NCBI GenBank assembly: GCA_965248805.1
Contig: CBDFKJ010000008.1
Location: forward strand, 620,001-684,000
Direction of reading: 5' to 3'
DNA length: 64,000 nt
Origin: CBDFKJ01 sp965248805
GTDB taxonomy: Bacteria > Pseudomonadota > Alphaproteobacteria > UBA6615
Below the pieces are notes generated by a model. The model saw nothing but the letters and a program-made list of their open reading frames with translations. It had not been told where the DNA came from and made no database searches. Position numbers and translations under genes: made by a program. Each line of letters opens with the position of its first letter. Position 1 is the stretch's first letter. Positions 45,028 to 53,597 of this stretch are shown piece by piece.

Positions 45028-45405
45028 ATGGGACTGAAGACCGAAGGCGAGAAACTGTGTTTCCAGGGCGGGCTGTTGTCGGCCACGGTGTACGTGGCCT
45101 TGCACACCGCCGACCCGACGGCCGCCAACGAACTCAGCGGCAACAACTATGCCCGCGTGGCCGTGCTCGCCGCGGATTGGACCATCGATGCGGGAAGCGG
45201 GAGAGCCTCGAACACGAACGATATCCGGTTCCCCACGCGCACGGCTACCTGGGGCAAGCCGACGCATGTCGGCCTGTGGGACGCCGCCACGGGCGGCGAC
45301 TTGCTGCTGTCCCTCGCCCTCGATGAGGCCGTGCCGGCGCCTTCACCTTCGATCGACGTGACCTTCGACGCCGGCAAGCTCATCTTCAATTTGAAGACCA
45401 ACTAA
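45028..45405 (+). CDS. Phage tail fiber-like protein
   Basis: A 125-residue protein of a small phage family (starts GLKTEGEKLCFQGGLLSATV, then YVALHTADPTAANELSG and THVGLWDAATGGDLLLSLAL). The Tyr-Val-Ala-Leu-His-Thr-Ala-Asp-Pro block is its hallmark. Probably a beta-structured tail component. CGGGAG lies 9-14 bp upstream of the ATG. Confidence 0.75.
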   Translation: MGLKTEGEKLCFQGGLLSATVYVALHTADPTAANELSGNNYARVAVLAADWTIDAGSGRASNTNDIRFPTRTATWGKPTHVGLWDAATGGDLLLSLALDEAVPAPSPSIDVTFDAGKLIFNLKTN

Positions 45406-45411
45406 CCGCGG

Positions 45412-46086
45412 ATGCCGGTCCGCCGCCTGCGTCTCGCCGCTACCTTCAAAGGCGGCCGGCTCAGAGGCCGCGCCCCGCTTCGGCTTCGGCGCCGCCTACG
45501 TCTCGCCGCTACCTTCAAAGGAGGTCGGCTCAGAGGCAGCGCCCCGCTGCGGTTGCGACTGCGTCTGGCAGCTACCTTCACCGGCGCGGCGCTGACCGGT
45601 AGCGCCCTGGTGCGGCTGCTCCTGAAGTACCGTTACGACCGCGCCTTGCGCGCCAGCTCGCCGCTGGACCGGGTGCTCACCGCGCTGGAGATCCGCCATC
45701 CCGCGATCGTCGAGCCGGTGCGCGTGGTCAATCATACGGAAGATCTAACCATAGACGGCGAGCGCTACGTGGCCTTGCGCTTCGGCGCCCGGTTCGCCGA
45801 CGACGTCGAGGGTCGGGTGCCGCGAGCCGAGCTGGTGATCGACAATATCGGCCGCGAACTCACGCAATGGATCGAGGCGGCCCAGGGCGGCGTCGGCGCC
45901 ACCGTGCGCATCATGCAGGTGCTGGCCGATAAGCCGACGACGCCCGAATGGGAGATGACCACGGACATCGCCCATATCCGTCTCGACCAGGAACGGGTCG
46001 TCGCCCGGCTCGGCTTCGACCCGCTGCTCGGCCGTGCCGCCGTGACGCTGCGCCACGATCCGCAGACCAGCCCGGGGCTGTTCTGA
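45412..46086 (+). CDS. DUF1833 phage tail protein with N-terminal repeats
   Basis: A 224-residue protein. Residues about 75-224 are DUF1833, a tail-assembly family: LTALEIRHPAIVEPVRVVNH, ALRFGARFADDVEGRVPRAE and IDNIGRELTQWIEAAQGGVG. Residues 5-70 are three copies of a basic repeat (RLAATFKGGRLRGRAPLRL type) that DUF1833 proteins do not normally have. The repeats could be a separate short gene fused here, or a surface-exposed extension. Start 7 bp after the previous stop. Ends in TGATG with the NlpC/P60 gene. Confidence 0.7.
   Translation: MPVRRLRLAATFKGGRLRGRAPLRLRRRLRLAATFKGGRLRGSAPLRLRLRLAATFTGAALTGSALVRLLLKYRYDRALRASSPLDRVLTALEIRHPAIVEPVRVVNHTEDLTIDGERYVALRFGARFADDVEGRVPRAELVIDNIGRELTQWIEAAQGGVGATVRIMQVLADKPTTPEWEMTTDIAHIRLDQERVVARLGFDPLLGRAAVTLRHDPQTSPGLF
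45430..45624 (+). repeat. Three tandem 63-69 bp coding repeats
   Basis: Units begin at 45430, 45499 and 45562 with CGTCTCGCCGCTACCTTCAA or a close variant; the first two are nearly identical over the whole unit, the third has drifted. Steps are 69 and 63 bp, both multiples of three, so the frame is kept (23- and 21-residue units). Lies in the DUF1833 gene. Confidence 0.85.
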
Positions 46087-46469
46087 TGCACTGGGCCGAA
46101 GCCTACGTCGGCCGTGCTTACGTCGAGGACCGCTTCGACTGCGCGCACCTGGTGGCCGAGGTGCTGCGCGAACGGTTCGGGCGTGACATCGCGCTGCCGT
46201 CCCATGCCACGGGTGTCCGCGGCCGCGACGCCCAGATCGCCGCGCTCAAGGGCACGTTCGCCGCTGAGACCGTCACGCCCATAGAAGGCGACGCGGTTCT
46301 GATGCGCGCCGCCGGGCGCCGCCGCGGCCACCATATCGGCATCTGGTGCGATATCGCCGGCACACCGCACGTGCTGCACTGCCTCAAGGGCATCGGCGCC
46401 TGCCTGCACCCGCTGCGGGCACTCGGCCGCCACCGCCTCGAAACGACAGGGGTTTACCGTTGGCTCTGA
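46086..46469 (+). CDS. NlpC/P60 family phage peptidase
   Basis: A 127-residue cysteine peptidase of the phage tail type, used for cell-wall passage or tail assembly. Catalytic Cys in EDRFDCAHLVAEVL and His in GRRRGHHIGIWCD are both present, with the third polar residue likely in VLHCLKGIG. Small size fits the phage (gp14-like) branch. Overlaps DUF1833 by 1 bp and the next gene by 10 bp. Confidence 0.82.
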   Translation: MHWAEAYVGRAYVEDRFDCAHLVAEVLRERFGRDIALPSHATGVRGRDAQIAALKGTFAAETVTPIEGDAVLMRAAGRRRGHHIGIWCDIAGTPHVLHCLKGIGACLHPLRALGRHRLETTGVYRWL

Positions 46470-49400
46470 GCACCGGCTCGCGCCGAGGCGTTGCGCCTGA
46501 TCCGGGTTTCGTTGCGGCGGGGCAAAGCCCCGTTGCACGACCGGTGCATCGGCCCTGCACGGCGCTTGCACGGCACGGCGGGATCACCGCCGATCTGTGG
46601 CCGCACCCGCTGACCGCCGAGCGCCGCGAGATCCGCATTCGCGCGCTCGCGCCCGGCGCCACGCTGGCCGATCTGATCGCCGCCGAATGGCCCGCGGGCG
46701 ACATTGCCGCGGCCGTCAACGGCCGGCCGGTGCCGCGCGAGGCCTGGCGCGCCACGGTGCTTGCCGAAGGTGACATCGTTACGCTCCGCGCCGCCATGCA
46801 CGACGGCGATGATTCCGATCCCCTGCGCACGATGCTCCAGCTCGCCATCGTGGTGGCCTCGATCGCGCTCCCCCATCTGGCGCCGGCGGGCTGGGGGCTT
46901 TTGACCGCGGCCGGCGGACTCAGCGTCCAGGGTGCGCTCGTCAGCGGCGCCATCAGCCTCGTCGGCGGTCTGATCGTCAATGCTCTCGTTCCGCCGCGCC
47001 TGCCCAGGGCGCCCGACGCCGGCACCGCGGCGGCGGCGGCCGAGCCGGTCTACTCGCTCGCCGGCGGCGCCAACCGGGCGCGCCTCTACGGTCCGCTGCT
47101 CCTGGTGCTCGGCACCCACCGCGTCTTTCCCGACTTGGGCGCCGCCGAGTACACCGAGTTCTCCGGCGACGACCAGTACCTGAACCAGATCTTCCACTTC
47201 GGCCTCGGCGCGCTCGACATAAGCGAGCGCAAGATCGGCGACACGCCGCTCGGCAACTTCGATGAAGTGGAGACCGAGTTCGGCGATGCGCAGGGACGGG
47301 TGACGCTGGTCGCCGGCAACGTCGACAGCGAAGCCGGCGCCGCGCTCGACGACACCGGCTGGGTCGAGCGCACAACGGCCGCCGGCACCAAGCGGATCGG
47401 CATCGATCTCGCCGGGACGCTGTTCCGGGTCTCCGATCAGGGCGGCGCTACGCGCCACACCGTCACCGTCGAGATCGAGTACTGGCCGCAAGGCAACGAG
47501 AGCCTGAAGACAAGCCACACCGTCACCCTGTCGAACGGCGACACCACGCCCTACCGCAAGACGCTCGTCTACGGTCATGCCGCGGCCGGCACCTGGACCG
47601 TGCGCGTGCGCCGCACGAGCGCGCCCTCATCGAGCGAGCGCATCCATGACGCCATCACCTGGACGGCGCTCAGATCCTACCAGCCCGACACCGGCGACTA
47701 TGCCGGCCAGACCCGGCTGGCGCTGAAGATCCGCGCCTCGGGCCAGCTCTCAGGCCGCCTCGATCGGCTGTCGGCGACGGTCGGGCAGAAGATCCCGGTC
47801 TGGGACGGAACCCAATGGAGCGCGCCGCAGGTCTCCGGCAATCCCGCCTGGCTGTTCCGCTGGTATGCCCGCGGCATCCATATCGCAGGCAAGCCGGTCG
47901 CCGGCGCCGGTCTCGCCGAAACCCGCATCGCCGCCGAGACCATCAAGGCCTGGGGCGCCTGGTGCGACGCGCAGGGACTGCGCTGCGACTACGTCATCGA
48001 CCGCCGGACCACCCATGCCGAGGTGCTGACGCTGATCGCCCAGTGCGGGCGCGCCAATCCGAGTTGGCAGAGCGGCCGCCTCGGCGTGGTGTGGGATGAG
48101 GCGGACAAGCCCGCGACCGCCCTGATCACGCCCGGCAACATCGTCGCCGGGAGCTTCGAGATCGACTACGCCGGCGGCCAGACGGCCGGCGAGATCGCCT
48201 GCCGCTACATCGACCCCGATCTCGATTGGCAATACAACACCGTGCGCCGGGCGGTCCCCCGAGCCGCGCCCGGTGGCCATACCGCGACCCTGACGCTGGC
48301 CGGCGTCACCTCGCGCAGCCAGGCCGCGGCCGAATGCAACCTCCAGGCCGCGCGCCAGCTCTACCACCGCCGCCGTCTCAAGTGGGAGATGGGCGCCGAG
48401 GGCCTGGCCGTCGCCCGCGGCGATGTCGTTCACCTGACCGACGCCCTGATCGACGGCGGCGTCGCCGGGCGGCTCACGGGCGGCACTGCAGACCGCCTCC
48501 GGCTCAACCGGCCCGTCACCCTCTCCGGCGCCGACGACTACCTGCTATTGCGCCTGCCCGACGGCACACTCCACAATACCGCCGTCAACCATCCGGACGG
48601 CGGCGCCGGCGAGACCGATACCCTGGTGCTCGCCGAACCGTTGACGGACGCGCCCGATACCCTCGGCGCCCTCGGCGCCAGCCCGCTCGATACGCTGTGG
48701 CGGTTCTACCCCGGCGACGCGCCGCCGGCTCGGGTGCGCATCGTCGCCATGGAGCCCACCGCCGAGGGTCGCGTGCGCATCGAGGCCATCGACGAGGTCG
48801 AGGCCTATTACCGCGCCGCCACGAGCGATCTAACGGTGCCGTTGCCGATGGTCGGGCGCGCCCGCCCCGGGTGCTGCACATCGCGCTCTCCGAGACCCTG
48901 ATCCGCATCGGCAACGGCTTTGCCGTCGAGATCGCCGCTGCGCTCACCGTCGCCGGCGACTGGCGCGGCGGCATCGTCCGCGCAGCGCTCGACGGCGGCC
49001 CATTGCGGACAGAGGACAGGCTGATCGACGGCGCCGCCGAAGCCTCGTGGCGCGTGCCGCCGTCGGGCAGGCTCACGATCACCGTCATTCCCGGCACCGA
49101 GGCAGCGCCCGCCGGCGCGCCGTTCACCGTCGATTACACTATCCGCGGCAAGCTGGCGCCGCCGGGCAATGTCGCCGACTTCCTGGTCGATGCCCTGGGT
49201 GACGGCACACGGCGCTTCCGCTGGACCCCGCCGGCTGATCCCGATCTCGCCGGCTACCGCATCCGCCACGCCGAGGCGGTCGTCGGCGCCGCGGCGCCCG
49301 CCTGGGACGCCATGACGCCGCTGCATAACGGGTTGCTCACCTCGTCGCCCCACGAGACCGTCGATCCCGGCGCCGGCCGCTGGACCTTCGCCATCCGCGC

Positions 49401-50157
49401 CGAGGACACCTCGGGCCTGCTCTCGGCCGCGGCCGCCGTCATCATCGCCGAGCTGCCCGATCCCCGCCTCGGCGACGCCTTCCTGTGGGAATGCCCTTCC
49501 GCCCGCGGCTGGCCCGGCACCATCGAGAGCGCCGTGCGCTCCGACGACGGCCGGGACGCGCTGGAGGGCGCCGGCGCCTACACCTGGGCCGACCTTGCCA
49601 CCTGGGACGCCTGGACCTCGTGGGCGCTTGGCGACGGCGACGACGGCGCCACCGCCATGACCTACACCACCGAGGCCATCGACATCGGCGCCGAGGTGCC
49701 GTTCTCGATCGCCTGGGAGGCCGAGACGGCCGGAAACGTGACGCTGCAGTACCGCACCGCCGACACCGCTTCCGGGCTGGCCACCGCCACCTGGCAGGAT
49801 AACGCGACGGCCATGCTCATGACCGCGCGCCACCTGCAGCTGCGCTGGCAACTGACCGGCGACGGCGCAACCATGCTTAGCCTCGACCACCTCTGCTACA
49901 CCCTGCTCGGCACCGCCGCCGAGCAGAAGTTCCTCGACGCCGACACCAGCGACTGGGGCGGTTCGGCGAGCGGCGGGCGCGAGGTGCCGACCACGCTCGC
50001 GCGCGTCACCGATATCGACCTCACCCTGCAATCGGTCGGCGCCGGCTGGTCGTGGGTGCTCGACAACAAGAACGATCCCACCCGCATCAAGATCTTCGAC
50101 GGCAGCGGCAATGCCGCCGACGCCACCGTCGACGCCGTCCTGCACGGCATCGCCTGA
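46460..50157 (+). pseudogene. Phage host-specificity/tail-tip protein (gpJ-like), frameshifted
   Basis: Large tail-tip protein contacting the host surface. From a TTG at 46460 (AGGGG upstream): a ubiquitin-like start (LAPGATLADLIAAEWPAGDI), a hydrophobic segment (LTAAGGLSVQGALVSGAISL), then tip domains (ARLYGPLLLVLGTHRVFPDL, WDGTQWSAPQVSGNPAWLFR, VARGDVVHLTDALIDGG). Near 48860 one base is gained or lost after PLPMVGRARP; the next frame continues RPPRVLHIALSETLIRIG with fibronectin-like (FRWTPPADPDLAGYRIRHAE) and beta-rich C-terminal parts to 50157. About 1,230 residues if repaired. Could be phase-like variation in a C/G-rich run, but decay is simpler. Confidence 0.8.
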
Positions 50158-50182
50158 CGCTCAAACGAAGGAGAGAGGCTCC

Positions 50183-50845
50183 ATGGCCTGGCCCACCGAC
50201 GACCTCGCCACCGACCACTTCGATGCCGGCGCCGACAGCCCGGCCGACGCCCGGCCCGTGCTCAAGCGGGTGATCGACTACCTCAAGGCGATTATCGCGG
50301 CGCTGGGTGTCGCAGGCGGCATCTGCGAGCTCAACGCCAACGCCAAGGTGCCCGACGGTCGCATCGGCCGCGGCGCCGCCGACGGCGTCGCGCCCCTCGA
50401 CGCAGCGGGCAAGCTGCCCGTCACCCACCTGCCGGACGCCACCACCGACGCCGCCGGCGCCGTGCCGCTCGCAACCGATGCCGAGGCCGAGAACGCCTCC
50501 GGGACCGGCGTCCTCCAGGCCCGCCAGATCGCACTGCGCGCCGCGACCACAGGCCGGGCCGGCGCCGCCGAGCTTGCCACGACCGCGGAAGCGCTCTCCG
50601 GACAAGACCAGACGCGCGCCATGACACCCTCCGCCACCAAGGCGGCCATCGACGCCGCCATCGCCACCGTGCCCGGCGGTATTACAAACGTCCTTCTCGC
50701 GAACACGACCGGCCCCAACCAGGGACAAGGCAGCATTCTTGTTAAAACGACATACGCGCTCCAAAGAAGCGTCAGTGGCGGAACCGTCACCGTCACCTTG
50801 GTCAAGACCAATCACTATGAAGAGGAAGACGATGATGGTGAGTGA
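50183..50845 (+). CDS. Phage tail fiber-like protein
   Basis: A 220-residue protein with GAAGGAGAGAGG upstream. N-terminal part may dock to the tail tip (WPTDDLATDHFDAGADSPAD, LKRVIDYLKAIIAALG); the middle is Ala/Thr-rich repeat-like fibre (LPDATTDAAGAVPLATDAEA, ARQIALRAATTGRAGAAELA), as in many prophage fibres. The C-terminus becomes less GC-rich and ends in an acidic EEEDDDGE. Receptor-binding role is inference. Confidence 0.7.
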   Translation: MAWPTDDLATDHFDAGADSPADARPVLKRVIDYLKAIIAALGVAGGICELNANAKVPDGRIGRGAADGVAPLDAAGKLPVTHLPDATTDAAGAVPLATDAEAENASGTGVLQARQIALRAATTGRAGAAELATTAEALSGQDQTRAMTPSATKAAIDAAIATVPGGITNVLLANTTGPNQGQGSILVKTTYALQRSVSGGTVTVTLVKTNHYEEEDDDGE

Positions 50846-50960
50846 TCAGCCGCCAGGAGTGCCCTGCTATTTCGGCTCGTCGGCGAGATCGAAGCAGAAG
50901 AGCAATGCTATCGAACGCATGGTGGCAGGAGCGGCCAAGCGGTGCATCGCTTACGTTTGA
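50832..50960 (+). CDS. Small hypothetical ORF
   Basis: A 42-codon frame starting inside the 3' end of the fibre gene with GGAAGAC upstream (ATG at 50832, second ATG at 50835). Product begins MVSDQPPGVPCYFG and is basic in its second half. No family recognised. It may be a fibre chaperone remnant or no gene at all. Confidence 0.25.
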   Translation: MMVSDQPPGVPCYFGSSARSKQKSNAIERMVAGAAKRCIAYV

Positions 50961-51395
50961 AATCCGCGCGCCTTGATGTGACGAGACGTGGTCGCTTCGC
51001 ATCACTTCCGACTCCTACCATTTTGTGGGTCAGCACAATATGGTGTGATGGCCCGTCGAGCGGCATACAGACTTGGCTTCTTAGAGTTCTTTCACCGCCC
51101 GGCGAGTCGCAATGCTGGCAGTTGCCCGCCACCCGCGACTGGCCCTGTGGTCCTTCAGGCCGGCGAGGCGATTATTTTCTGTCACGCGCCGCCTGCTCCC
51201 TGCAGAATCCACGGAGGCATTGGTTTGCCCATCCGCGAACTGCGGCGAGTCTGGGGCGTTACACATGGTGAACTGGACGGACCGTGGTGGGACTTGGTTT
51301 AGCCGCGTCATCGCCTTACAGGGCCACGCTGCAAAGAGATTAGCGGCTAGCCTTCACTTGTGTCACGGATCGTGGTGGAGAAGAACCGGCATACC
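50961..51395. other. Stretch without recognisable genes
   Basis: Lower-GC DNA between the two phage remnants. The longest plus frame (about 50988 or ATG 51048 to 51302, ending GVTHGELDGPWWDLV) has no recognised family and no good ribosome binding site. No tRNA, att duplication or terminator found by eye. Confidence 0.5.
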
Positions 51396-51475
51396 GATTT
51401 TCCAGCCTAAAACACGCCGGAAATCGGGGCGATTTTCCAGCCTAAAACACGCCGGAAATCGGGGCGATTTTCCAG
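51396..51475. repeat. 35-bp tandem repeat (about 2.3 copies)
   Basis: Units start at 51396, 51431 and, partially, 51466, beginning GATTTTCCAGCCTAAAACAC and running through CGCCGGAAATCGGGGC. Followed by two copies of AAAGACTTTTGTCC at 51485-51498 and 51507-51520 (22-bp step). Lies next to the 3' break of the GpA gene. Confidence 0.85.
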
Positions 51476-51484
51476 GCCATTTGC

Positions 51485-51527
51485 AAAGACTTTTGTCCCG
51501 ATTCTGAAAGACTTTTGTCCGCTTACA
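51485..51527. mobile_element. Possible IS21-type insertion-sequence end
   Basis: Read inward from the terminase break (minus strand) the DNA begins TGTAAGCGGACAAAAGTC and repeats GGACAAAAGTCTTT 22 bp on. A 5' TG terminus and repeated GCGGACAAAAGT-type boxes near the end are typical of IS21-family termini. The terminase coding match ends exactly at 51528. No istA or istB gene and no second end are visible, so only a scar would remain. Confidence 0.35.
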
Positions 51528-52805
51528 TCTAGATCGGCCCAGACGCGGGGGCCGGAGGGGTCGCCCCAGATGACCCGGTAGTCAACTACCCAGGCTTCCT
51601 CATCGCGGCCCCAGCCGATCACCTGCAGCTCCAGCCGGTCGCCCTGCACATCGACGCCGGCGGTGAGCACGGCGACACCCTCGGGCAGATCCTCGCTCCA
51701 GTCCTCGCGGCGGTCCATCAGCGGATCGGCGGGCACGGTGTCCCCGGCCTGGTCCTCCCACGACTCGCCCAGCTTGGTGTTAACCCAGACCTGCAGGCGC
51801 GGCGGGTCCTTGTGGACCCGGCCGTGTTCTATAGCGATCTCGGCCCAGGTCTCCCACGGCGAATAGAGCGCCGAGAGATGGAATCCCGCTGTCCGTCTAT
51901 CACCCTCGGTCGCCGCCCGCCATTCGCCCACTTCGAGCAAGCGCGGCTTGTCGTGCTCCTCGTGCACGCCACCACAGGCCTCGCACACGAGGTGGGCTCG
52001 GTCGCGCCGGCCTTCGGGCCAGTGAATACGCGCCCAAGGTAATCGGCGCCATGTCGCCGCAATGGAGGCAGGGCACATGGTAGTAACGTTGGTCGGATTC
52101 CTCGAAGGCCGCCTCGATACGGGAATAGCCCTTCAGCGTTGGCGTCGAGACCATGAGGGTCTTGCGCCGGCCCTTGAAGGTGGCGGTGCGCTGGATCGCC
52201 AGCGCCACCGGGTCGCCCTCGCCATCGGCATCGCCGGGATAGCCGTCGACCTCGTCGAGGAACAGGTAGCGCACCGGCGTCGAGCGCAGGCCAATGGCGG
52301 AGTTGGCGCCCGTCATCACCAGCTGGCCGCCGGGAAAGGACTTGCGGAACAGGCTGTTGCCGGTGTCCCGCGAGCGCGGCGTCGCCACCAGGTCGCGCAG
52401 CACCGGACTGGACGCGATCAGGGGATCGATGCGGGTCACTGTGTTCCGGCGCACCATGTCGAGGGACGGCTGGACCAGCATGACGATGCCGGGCGCGTTC
52501 TGAATGATGTAGCCCAGCCAGTTCAGGCCCGCTTCCGTGCCGCCCGTCTGCCCGCCCTTCACCATCACCACGCGCTCGTAGGGACTGCCGGTGGACAGGC
52601 AGTCCATGATCTCGCGCAGGTACGGCGTGCGGGCGGTGCGCCAGGGGCCGGGTTCGGCGGCGGTGTCTGGCAGCGTGCGGTGGCGGTCGGCCCATTCGGA
52701 CACCGCGATCTGCGGCTCAGGTCGCATCGCCTTGCGCCAGGCCCGGTCGATCCGCCCGAGAAAGGGACCGTCGGGCGGTGGGGCGTACACAGGCGCGGTT
52801 CGCAC
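51528..52805 (-). pseudogene. Phage terminase large subunit, lambda GpA-like, frameshifted and truncated
   Basis: Packaging ATPase of a second phage. ATPase part: AVSEWADRHRTLPDTAAEPG, VVMVKGGQTGGTEAGLNWLG (Walker A-like), YLFLDEVDGYPGDADGEGDP (Walker B) and RRKTLMVSTPTLKGYSRIE. The zinc-like YYHVPCLHCGDMAPITLG is followed by a frame change near 52035 to WARIHWPEG, LVCEACGGVHEEHDKPRLLE. The gene then continues to GPRVWADLD, where the match stops at 51528; the C-terminal third with most of the nuclease is missing. Full-length GpA proteins are about 640 residues. Start overlaps the Nu1 gene. Confidence 0.85.
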
Positions 52806-53298
52806 GGAACAGGTCCTGGAGCGGCATCGAGGCCAGATGCTCCAGGTGCTCGCGCATCAGCCGGTCGAGGACGGCGAAGACGGGTCCTGTCTCGACGCCC
52901 AGCTCGGCGGCGATGACGGGAGCTGAGCGCTGCGCCCAGGCGAGGTGGGCGTCGCGCTCGGCCTTGGCGCGGGCGAAGACGGTTCGCTCGGCTGCCGCGG
53001 CGTCGATCAGCATGCCTCTCTCGCGCTCGTAGGCGAGCCTGGCGCGCTGGGCCTTCACGATCTCGTGCAGGCGGCGGGCCTCGGCGAGGGTTGCCGATTT
53101 GCCCGTGGCACCGCCGCCCTTGCTACGCCGGGCCGGGTCCAGGTTGTCCTCGATCCAGGCGAGCCCGGCGTCCACGTCGATCCGCCCGTCGGCGCGCACC
53201 GGCAGGCCCTCGGCGATCAGTTGCGAGACGCGGCCCCGGGTGAGGCCGACGCGGGCGGCGAACGCGGTCTTGGTCTCGACGGACTTTAGTTTAGGCAT
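52717..53298 (-). CDS. Phage terminase small subunit, Nu1-like
   Basis: DNA-recognition partner of GpA. 193 residues: N-terminal winged helix-turn-helix (FAARVGLTRGRVSQLIAEGL, PVRADGRIDVDAGLAWIEDN), then a helical region (EARRLHEIVKAQRARLAYER, GMLIDAAAAERTVFARAKAE) and a basic end. Overlaps the GpA start by 89 bp, which is long; the true stop could have been shifted. Starts after a 300-bp gene-free gap. Confidence 0.78.
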   Translation of the reverse strand: MPKLKSVETKTAFAARVGLTRGRVSQLIAEGLPVRADGRIDVDAGLAWIEDNLDPARRSKGGGATGKSATLAEARRLHEIVKAQRARLAYERERGMLIDAAAAERTVFARAKAERDAHLAWAQRSAPVIAAELGVETGPVFAVLDRLMREHLEHLASMPLQDLFRANRACVRPTARRSLSRADRPGLAQGDAT

Positions 53299-53597
53299 TC
53301 GCGGGCCTCACGCTGGCCGTGTGTCGCGCTTGGCACCACCACATGCAAATCCGTCCCACAGGACCCGCTTGGTTGGCGAGAACTACCGAGTATTGACGAT
53401 CTGTCTGGTGGGTTTGGTGGATTTTGGTGGGTTGATTCCGCCACCCTCCCGTAACTGTCAATTCGCGATTGTAATTGTGAGGGCTGTCGTCTCCCGTACC
53501 ACTTCGCTTTTCCGACAGCTTGGGTGACAAACACAGATACTGGCCAGAACAAATCCACTTAATCCACCAAACCCACCAGAATGATTGGGACTCCGCG
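53299..53597. repeat. Gene-free gap holding a 20-bp perfect inverted repeat
   Basis: TCTGGTGGGTTTGGTGGATT at 53404-53423 is matched by its exact complement at 53561-53580, 137 bp apart. The gap is AT-richer than its surroundings and contains short GGTGG/CCACC repeats. The spacing is long for a terminator; it could be part of a replication or packaging (cos) region, since it lies just upstream of the small terminase gene. No gene seen in it. Confidence 0.7.

Larger units (their letters stand above)
37675..50960. mobile_element. Mu-like prophage remnant, rearranged
   Basis: Contiguous phage genes: packaging/lysis genes on minus (37675-42974) and tail genes on plus (42981-50845). Missing are integrase or transposase, repressor, protease, major capsid and tail tube/sheath genes. 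The left edge cuts the head-morphogenesis gene 30-100 bp from fliF; the nine-base string CGGCAGTTT occurs at 37654 and again at 37742, which may mark the joint. The two head-to-head modules meet at about 42975-42985, where the tape-measure gene loses its N-terminus. Confidence 0.8.

Noticed and set aside
37675..50845. Functional gene-transfer agent
   Set aside because: Capsid, protease, portal-adjacent head and tail-tube genes are missing and several remaining genes are truncated; the gene content is Mu-like rather than GTA-like.
51396..51475. CRISPR array from the 35-bp repeats
   Set aside because: The units are directly adjacent, with no spacers, and there are no cas genes.
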